A stretch of 64,000 nucleotides of DNA, taken from contig JAEYOJ010000076.1 in the NCBI GenBank assembly GCA_023411815.1, positions 1 through 64,000 on the forward strand, given 5' to 3'. Of this stretch, positions 59,582-64,000 are shown piece by piece. Source of the stretch: Pseudomonadota bacterium. GTDB taxonomy: Bacteria; Desulfobacterota; Desulfovibrionia; Desulfovibrionales; Desulfovibrionaceae. A program made the position numbers and the translations under genes. The first letter of the stretch is position 1. The number at the start of each line of letters is the position of its first letter. The notes below the pieces were generated by a model. That model was not told where the DNA came from, searched no databases, and worked only from the letters and a program-made list of their open reading frames with translations.

Positions 59582-59614
59582 AAAGGGCCGGGAGAGAAGA
59601 TCTCCCGGCCCTTT
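59582..59614 (+). terminator. Rho-independent-type terminator after acyl-CoA synthetase
   Basis: A perfect 14-bp stem AAAGGGCCGGGAGA/TCTCCCGGCCCTTT with a 5-nt loop, and T-rich ends on both strands. It serves the acyl-CoA synthetase operon and, from the other side, the convergent cassette genes. Confidence 0.8.
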
Positions 59615-59665
59615 GTTGCACAGGCTCAGTAGCTCAGTCTGCTTGGTTTACATCGCTGATGGTGA

Positions 59666-60382
59666 TCAATGCGGCTCAGCCGGGCCACGCAGGCGCGTCC
59701 ATATGCGAGCGATGAAGGCTCCGAGCACCTGCCGCAAAGGCCGGCCAATGGGCTTTTCGGTATGGCTCTCGGCTGCGTGGGCCACCAGGGCGGCGATATC
59801 GCCCGGAGCAATGGACAACCTTTCTCCGTAGGCCTCCAGGTACTGCCGCAACGTACGTTCGAAGTCCTCCGGCCGGGCCGGGCCAGGGGCGGCCTCAATG
59901 CCCACTTGGCCTTCGGCGTTGACGAACAGGTTCAGCGACCGGCCCTGGGCGTCAAAGCCGAAAACCTCCGTATACTCCACTTCGCTCGGCTCGACGTCGA
60001 TGAGTGCTTCTTCCAGCGTCTCGTACAGGCGCATCTCGCAACAGGCGGACTCGAACAGGATGAGCGGCGGCGTGGGCGCGGCCGGGCCGCTCCGCGCGCC
60101 ACGATCCGTGCGCGGAGCCGGGCCGGACCGGGCGAAGAGGAGCGCGAGCAGGCCCGCCGAGAGTGCCTCCACGGCCAGACGCGCTGGCAGGAGCCCGTCC
60201 GCGTGGCCTTGAAGACTCAGGATCGACGCCTCGTACACCAGCGGCGTCAGGACCACCGGCCAAAGCACCTGTCGCTTGAACGAAGCCCCGCGCTTGCGCA
60301 ACAGGGCTTGCGTAACGCGCACGAGAATGAACGCCGGTCCGAGGAAGAAGGCGAGCGGGCCCTGAAGGTCGACGGGGATCAT
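59666..60382 (-). CDS. Membrane protein with cassette-shared domain (cassette B, gene 3)
   Basis: A 239-residue protein of unknown function. Residues 1-85 contain three hydrophobic segments (GPLAFFLGPAFILVRV, PVVLTPLVYEASIL, AVEALSAGLLALLFA). A soluble region follows (about 108-190) that is clearly homologous to the protein at 62145: FGFDAQGR against FGFDAKGR, and VGIEAAPGPARPEDFERTLR against VGIEAADQPAQPEALERNLR. The start at 60382 is preceded by AGGGA; a longer GTG frame begins at 60457. As the last gene of the M23 cassette it may be an immunity or accessory factor; that is inferred from position. Confidence 0.65.
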   Translation of the reverse strand: MIPVDLQGPLAFFLGPAFILVRVTQALLRKRGASFKRQVLWPVVLTPLVYEASILSLQGHADGLLPARLAVEALSAGLLALLFARSGPAPRTDRGARSGPAAPTPPLILFESACCEMRLYETLEEALIDVEPSEVEYTEVFGFDAQGRSLNLFVNAEGQVGIEAAPGPARPEDFERTLRQYLEAYGERLSIAPGDIAALVAHAAESHTEKPIGRPLRQVLGAFIARIWTRLRGPAEPH

Positions 60383-60499
60383 GCGCTTTTCCCTGCCAAT
60401 ACGTGTGATGATGGACCCGAGCTCCTGCCGCAATGGCCGGCCCGTCCGCAAGACCACGGACAGGCCGCTCCGCGCGGGTTGCGTTGGATCACTCCCGGA

Positions 60500-60964
60500 T
60501 CATTCAACGTCCGGATAGTTCTCGTCGGGGATGGAACAACAGTCCGAGTAATTCTCGTCGGGGACGCGATACCAGGAAATTATCTTCCATTCCCTGTCAT
60601 AATCGCGCAGCATGTACCAGAACCGACTACGGACATCGCCAGTGTCGGGAAGGCGCCTGATGATTTCCACAGTAACCTCGACGTCATCCTCCCTGATCGG
60701 CCCGTCGGCGGTAATGGCTCCAGTATCCTGAGCCGGGTCGATCTCCACGATCATGCAGTCGCGCCATGGTATGGATGGACTGTCAAGCTCGATGCCGCAG
60801 CACATGATAGCATTCCGCGTCTCCCGGTCCTGGGCCGTGCAGTAGGTCATAATGGCTGCCTCCGGGGTGGACAGGTCGATTTCTCCCTCGGCCTGAGCCA
60901 TCGAGACTGCAAGGAGAAGCGCCAAGATCAAGACCAGCAACATAGTGAAACGAGTTGCGGACAT
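60500..60964 (-). CDS. Small secreted Cys-rich protein (cassette B, gene 2)
   Basis: A 154-residue protein with a clear Sec signal (hydrophobic MLLVLILALLLAVSM, cleavage near AQA/EG at residue 25). The mature part is acidic, with cysteines in CCG, DC and DCC pairs, and ends in two near-repeats (VPDENYSD, IPDENYPD). No family is recognised; the FWYMLRDYDREWKIISW region resembles secreted domains of the NTF2/lumazine-binding kind. It starts 3 nt after the M23 peptidase stop at the junction GGAGTAGGTTATG, which suggests strict co-expression. A periplasmic immunity protein against the neighbouring peptidase is a reasonable hypothesis. Confidence 0.7.
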   Translation of the reverse strand: MSATRFTMLLVLILALLLAVSMAQAEGEIDLSTPEAAIMTYCTAQDRETRNAIMCCGIELDSPSIPWRDCMIVEIDPAQDTGAITADGPIREDDVEVTVEIIRRLPDTGDVRSRFWYMLRDYDREWKIISWYRVPDENYSDCCSIPDENYPDVE

Positions 60965-60967
60965 AAC

Positions 60968-61801
60968 CTACTCCGTTTTGATGAAATCAGCCGGATTACG
61001 CCTTTTGGTCTTGCCGTTCTCTATTTCGTATACTTCGAGATGGACATGGGGCTTTATTTCCGGTTCCTGATATTGCTCTCTCAGATCATGGAGCGTGCCG
61101 ATCACCTGGCCTTCCTTGACTTGCGCGCCGCGCGGAATGCTTGGGGTGAAATGGAGCATGCGCACGGAATACTGTTTGTTGTCGGCGTCTCTTCTGGTTG
61201 TAATGCGCACGCCGTCATCAATGATCTCAGCCGCACCGTCGATGGTGGCGAAGACAGGATCTCCTACCTTGCCGATATAGTCGATTCCCGCGTGCTTCCT
61301 CTTGCCGTGGGATCGGGATGACTCATATGTGCCTTCTCCCGCAATATCGTTCCGGATTTCCTGCCCGGTCGGGTTGGTCCAGGCCAGTTCCGGCCCGTGG
61401 GGGATTTTCCCGGCGTCCCGCCAAGCCTCGTGCTCCTCGTAGGCCTCCTGGGCCGCGCGAAATTCTCCGCTGCCCAGCGGCACGCGCAGGGGCTGGCCGG
61501 CCCTGCGTCGCGGGTTGACGAAGGAGAGCACCTCCTCATCCAGGCCCAGGGCCTCGGCCGACTGCGCAAGGCTTTCCCCGACCCGGGGCGCATAGCTGCC
61601 ATGCCCGTTCCAGTTGCCGTACCTGTCCCGGCTCACGACGAGCCTGCCCGGCAACTCCACGGACGCGCCGCCGTCATGCCCTTCGCGCACTCTCGCCTTC
61701 AGGCGCACGCTGCTCGCGGCGTCATCCCCGCTGCGCCGTGCGAGCTCGTCTTCGTCAAAAAAAGATGTGAAAGCCTCTGCGATGCGATCGAAAATGCTCA
61801 T
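60968..61801 (-). CDS. M23 peptidase-domain protein without signal peptide (cassette B, gene 1)
   Basis: A 277-residue protein. The C-terminal half is an M23 (lysostaphin-type) metallo-endopeptidase domain with the zinc ligands H170xxxD174 (KHAGIDYIG) and H252xH254 (PHVHLEVYE); His217 may be the additional catalytic histidine. The N-terminal 140 residues include a LysM-like stretch (APRVGESLAQSAEALGL..VLSFVNPRR). No signal peptide is visible although the substrate (peptidoglycan cross-links) is periplasmic, as in contractile-injection or phage-delivered effectors and lysins. AAGGTGGG 5 nt before the ATG at 61801 supports this start; an upstream frame reads the terL fragment out of frame. Confidence 0.85.
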   Translation of the reverse strand: MSIFDRIAEAFTSFFDEDELARRSGDDAASSVRLKARVREGHDGGASVELPGRLVVSRDRYGNWNGHGSYAPRVGESLAQSAEALGLDEEVLSFVNPRRRAGQPLRVPLGSGEFRAAQEAYEEHEAWRDAGKIPHGPELAWTNPTGQEIRNDIAGEGTYESSRSHGKRKHAGIDYIGKVGDPVFATIDGAAEIIDDGVRITTRRDADNKQYSVRMLHFTPSIPRGAQVKEGQVIGTLHDLREQYQEPEIKPHVHLEVYEIENGKTKRRNPADFIKTE

Positions 61802-61851
61802 GAAATCCCACCTTGTGCAAGCTGAAAATAGAGTAGCCGTTGCCACTATCC

Positions 61852-62058
61852 TCAATACCCCGCCATGCCGTCCGCCGGCCTTCCGCCGATACCGCCCCTG
61901 CGCCGGGCCGGGGCTTTGCGGCCAGGCTCCTCGGCGGCCAGGGCCGCGTATTGCAGGGCGTCGTGCACGTGGCTGTAGGCATTCTTCAGGGGCCGCTCGG
62001 CGAAGCGCTCCTCGCCGCCGGACATGATTGGCAGACGTTCGTAGCGGTAGCCGGACAG
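61852..62058 (-). pseudogene. Duplicated 3' fragment of terminase large-subunit gene
   Basis: These 207 nt repeat the last 207 nt of the terL gene at 63771-63977, with about 19 mismatches by eye and no gaps, including the stop codon and the TATTGAG end. The frame is open (LSGYRYERLPIMSGGEERF.. to ..DALQYAAL.. and the stop), but it has no start codon or upstream part; it begins abruptly after a terminator. Several differences are silent, so the copy is either fairly recent or arrived with a related phage. It marks the boundary of cassette B. Confidence 0.85.
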
Positions 62059-62063
62059 CCCCT

Positions 62064-62105
62064 GAAAAAGGAGCAGCCTTGGCCAAATGCATTGACCAAG
62101 GCTGC
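62064..62105 (-). terminator. Rho-independent terminator at end of cassette A
   Basis: A perfect 10-bp stem GCAGCCTTGG/CCAAGGCTGC (62073-62082 and 62096-62105) with a 13-nt loop, followed on the minus strand by CTCCTTTTTC. It lies 40 nt after the stop codon of the gene at 62145 and abuts the terL fragment. Confidence 0.8.
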
Positions 62106-62144
62106 CTTGCTGCTGAAGTTGCCGGGTAATCTGTTGAAAAGAGA

Positions 62145-62582
62145 TTATCTTCTGTTCTTGCTCAGTTGCTTACGAATAAACGCGAACAGTTCCCTGAATC
62201 CGTCCCGAAAGAAATGAAAAATAAAATGCGGATCATATACATACGAGTACCCCTCGACGGCCATGGCCATCAGGCAGGACAGGTCGCACTCCGGGTCTTC
62301 GGCGCGCGCATCGGCCGCCTTCAGATAGGCGCGCAGGTTCCGCTCCAGGGCTTCGGGCTGCGCGGGCTGGTCGGCGGCCTCGATGCCCACCCGAATATGA
62401 TCCAGGGCAAGGAAGCGCAACGGCCTGCCTTTGGCATCAAAGCCGAAATACTCGCCTTCAAGGACATCGTAGGCTTCGTAGTGGGCCTGGGCATCCTCCA
62501 GGTTTGAGAAGACATTCAGGTTGACGCCATCAATGTCGAAAACAAACAATGGGAATACGAGTTGGTTCGAGGTCTGCTCCAC
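62145..62582 (-). CDS. Cassette-shared domain protein (cassette A, gene 3)
   Basis: A 145-residue soluble protein (GTG start at 62582, GAGG upstream) of unknown function. Residues 14-92 form the domain shared with the protein at 59666: VFDIDGVNLNVFSNLEDAQ, YFGFDAKGRPLRFL and VGIEAADQPAQPEALERNLRAYLKA. The last 30 residues (YDPHFIFHFFRDGFRELFAFIRKQL) form a probable amphipathic helix. It is the last gene of cassette A, before a terminator. Small size, repeated occurrence with different first genes and lack of enzymatic motifs fit an immunity or adaptor role. Confidence 0.7.
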   Translation of the reverse strand: MEQTSNQLVFPLFVFDIDGVNLNVFSNLEDAQAHYEAYDVLEGEYFGFDAKGRPLRFLALDHIRVGIEAADQPAQPEALERNLRAYLKAADARAEDPECDLSCLMAMAVEGYSYVYDPHFIFHFFRDGFRELFAFIRKQLSKNRR

Positions 62583-62628
62583 GGACGTTCATCCTCGCGG
62601 TTTGGTGCACTTGAATACAACAAGGCTT

Positions 62629-63333
62629 TCAATGCTCCTCCATCACCTCGATCCCCGGCGCGACCTCATGGACGAACGCCTCGGCCTCCCGCTGCGTGGA
62701 AAACACGCCTCCCGTGAACACGCCGTCGATGATCTCTCCTTGGATGTTCATGCTGGCGATGACCCGCCCATTGCAATAGTGTATAATGAGCTGTCGCCCC
62801 ACGTTTCCCCGCGTCAAATCGGCGAACAAGGGGTGATATGCGTCCGAAAAGCGATACAGGATTTGAAACAAGACCGCAGGGCCGAAACTCCTCTGCTCGA
62901 TCGACGCGGACTGCAGCATGCCGGGTTGCAGATCGAGTTCCAGCGGGTCGGGCGCGAATGGGCCATGTACCGGTATCTCCCCGATCCCAGGCAGTACCTC
63001 GCGGATGAAGTCCTCGGCTTCCTGGAGCGTTTTGTATGATCCACCACTGATAGTACCACGAAGTATTTCAGCTTGTACTCTAGTGCTGACGAGTATTCTT
63101 TCCTTATATGAAATGGCAAGGCGTCGTCCAATATTTTCCTTGGTTAACTTCGCAAAATCGCTACAGAATGGATCAACAAGTCGGAGTACGACGTTGTATT
63201 CTTTGCTTGATGCCGCAATCCAGGCTGACCCAATCATGTGAGGCTCCAATTCATATTTAAGCGTATCAGCAAAAGAAATTGTGTAAGAAATAAAAACAAA
63301 ACAGATCAGTGAAATAAATATATTTTTGCACAT
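62629..63333 (-). CDS. Secreted protein with two SecD-head-like domains (cassette A, gene 2)
   Basis: A 234-residue exported protein (Sec signal in residues 1-22). The mature part is two tandem copies of a domain resembling the periplasmic P1-head of SecD/SecF: F-x-LT-x-N-(I/V)-GR-x-L-x-I followed by QxEI..G..(S/T)GG. In copy 1 the segments are DFAKLTKENIGRRLAI and ISGGSYKTLQEAEDF; in copy 2, LFADLTRGNVGRQLII and FTGGVFSTQREAEAF. There are no SecD membrane helices. It starts 3 nt after the previous stop at GGAGTAGATTATG. It could guard the periplasm or mimic SecD; function is unknown. The base composition is much lower in GC than in neighbouring chromosomal genes. Confidence 0.75.
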   Translation of the reverse strand: MCKNIFISLICFVFISYTISFADTLKYELEPHMIGSAWIAASSKEYNVVLRLVDPFCSDFAKLTKENIGRRLAISYKERILVSTRVQAEILRGTISGGSYKTLQEAEDFIREVLPGIGEIPVHGPFAPDPLELDLQPGMLQSASIEQRSFGPAVLFQILYRFSDAYHPLFADLTRGNVGRQLIIHYCNGRVIASMNIQGEIIDGVFTGGVFSTQREAEAFVHEVAPGIEVMEEH

Positions 63334-63336
63334 AAT

Positions 63337-63723
63337 CTACTCCTTATCCAAGGTTGTGTAGATAGCATACTGAACAACAAATGCATCGGAATCTGTGGAT
63401 ATAATAAAACGCCAGTTCACGGTGTCATGTCCAAAGTAGTTAAATCGAAATGTCTGCGTGGAGTGAGGCACAAGGAGCGCACCCCTGCTTCCATCGTGGT
63501 TGCTGGATATGGAAATCATTGCTCCAAGGACATTTACGTTTTTTACTTCGATCCAGACAACTTGGCCGAGTGTCGCGGAAAAGACAACACCTCCGTTCCA
63601 GATCCCCGTATCCCAAAGATGTCTTTTCCCACTCTGTCGCTGGGACTCATTATCCTCGCCATGTCCACTCGATGTAAGTTCATTGATCGCCTCTTTGAAC
63701 CATCTGGAAAACTCGCTGCTCAT
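63337..63723 (-). CDS. Unknown 128-residue protein (cassette A, gene 1)
   Basis: A small protein with no signal peptide and no recognised family. A short N-terminal helix (SEFSRWFKEAINEL) and a polar linker precede a beta-rich domain from about residue 40 (VVFSATLGQVVWIEVKNVNV, ALLVPHSTQTFRFNYFG, WRFIISTDSDAFVVQYAIY), reminiscent of small jelly-roll or immunoglobulin-like folds. GGGAGGAG 5 nt before the ATG at 63723 fixes the start, 48 nt after the terL stop. It holds the position taken by the M23 peptidase in cassette B. It is clearly lower in GC than the chromosomal genes. Confidence 0.65.
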   Translation of the reverse strand: MSSEFSRWFKEAINELTSSGHGEDNESQRQSGKRHLWDTGIWNGGVVFSATLGQVVWIEVKNVNVLGAMISISSNHDGSRGALLVPHSTQTFRFNYFGHDTVNWRFIISTDSDAFVVQYAIYTTLDKE

Positions 63724-63770
63724 GATGCTCCTCCCATATTGGTGAATGGTTCCCATGCACAATTCATTTC

Positions 63771-64000
63771 TCAATACCCCGCCATGCCGTCCGCCGGCCT
63801 TCCTTCCGCTCCGCCCCTGCGCCGGGCCGGGGCCTTGCGGCCGGGCTCCTCGGCGGCCAGGGCCGCGTACTGCAGGGCGTCGTGAATGTGGCTGTACTGG
63901 TTTTTCAGGGGCCGCTCGGCGAAGCGCTCCTCGCCGCCGGACATGACCGGCAGGCGTTCGTAGCGGTAGCCGGACAGGAAGCCCTTGCGCAGCAGCGTGC
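63771..64000 (-). CDS. Phage terminase large subunit, C-terminal end (partial)
   Basis: The last 75 or so codons of a gene that continues beyond the window. The translated end (RKGFLSGYRYERLPVMSG, GEERFAERPLKNQYSHIH, DALQYAALAAEE) matches the conserved C-terminus of phage terminase large subunits (pattern RKG..GY.Y.R..VSG.ERF.E.P.KN.YSH..DALQY). Terminase packages phage DNA, so a prophage or remnant lies to the right. Portal and head genes would normally follow; instead a cargo cassette begins 48 nt after its stop. Confidence 0.75.
   Translation of the reverse strand, partial: TLLRKGFLSGYRYERLPVMSGGEERFAERPLKNQYSHIHDALQYAALAAEEPGRKAPARRRGGAEGRPADGMAGY

Noticed and set aside
61802..62092. Upstream extension of the M23 peptidase frame
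   Set aside because: It reads the terL fragment in the wrong frame and has no ribosome-binding site, whereas the ATG at 61801 has one.
63724..63774. Upstream extension of the 128-residue cassette protein
   Set aside because: GGGAGGAG directly precedes the ATG at 63723; the longer form would begin inside the terL stop region.
63771..64000. Interpretation of the repeated boundary as an Rhs or polymorphic-toxin core
   Set aside because: The translated sequence matches the terminase C-terminus pattern and lacks the Rhs YD repeats or the core-end motif; the remaining gene is outside the window.

Overview
The window is a high-GC chromosomal segment of a Gram-negative bacterium that most resembles a Desulfovibrio-type member of the Desulfobacterota. 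This is inferred from the gene repertoire: a type II secretion (T2SS) operon, a PglB/STT3 oligosaccharyltransferase, an XdhC plus MobA-HD molybdenum-cofactor pair, many HAMP sensor proteins, and FeoA units with a Cys-rich partner. There is no 16S rRNA or other decisive marker. No tRNA, rRNA, CRISPR array or transposase was seen.

Left part (1-22.6 kb). It holds a GNAT acetyltransferase, a cupin, and an orphan LarE. Next are three stress-type membrane proteins (YqjD/ElaB-like, YqjE-like, DUF3618), a dCache-HAMP-SpoIIE phosphatase and a UDP-glucose pyrophosphorylase. A phosphate-control operon (phoB-phoR-pstB-phoU) runs divergently from a Fur-family regulator. A strong Fur box precedes feoA / Cys-rich peptide / feoA, with no feoB. 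A minus-strand redox set follows (TlpA-like thioredoxin, GAF-TM-rhodanese fusion, MauE/DoxX protein, lipoprotein), then an unusual signalling operon of binding lipoprotein, histidine kinase and receiver-STAS protein.

Centre (22.6-52 kb). Two glycosyltransferases and a TPR lipoprotein lead into a near-complete T2SS operon (gspC, D, E, F, a second GspC-like protein, a GspA/ExeA-like ATPase, G, H, I, J, K, L, M, N; no prepilin peptidase). After it come the molybdenum-cofactor pair and an envelope glycosylation region: a GT4 enzyme, STT3, DUF2304, a DPM1-like GT2, a sequon-rich lipoprotein and another GT2.

Right part (52-64 kb). A TetR regulator and an AhpD-like gene share an operator sequence. 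EcsC-like, topA, an XRE-cupin regulator and an acyl-CoA synthetase follow. The last 4.3 kb is the most unusual part. A prophage-type terminase large-subunit gene ends at 63771, and the last 207 nt of that gene are present a second time at 61852-62058 (about 91% identical by eye). Each copy is followed on the minus strand by a parallel three-gene cassette: (i) a cytoplasmic-start protein (an M23 endopeptidase in one, an unknown 128-residue protein in the other), (ii) a secreted protein whose start is joined to the previous stop by nearly the same junction sequence, and (iii) a protein with a shared, unrecognised domain. I interpret these as exchangeable effector/immunity-type cargo cassettes stacked behind a duplicated terL 3' end.

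Across the whole window there is a family of about 12 dispersed two-hairpin palindromic repeats (called type A here). Most lie 4-30 nt after a stop codon, in the orientation of the gene they follow. A second, GC-rich family (type B) occurs three times. One composite A+B insertion sits inside gspJ and lengthens its prepilin leader.
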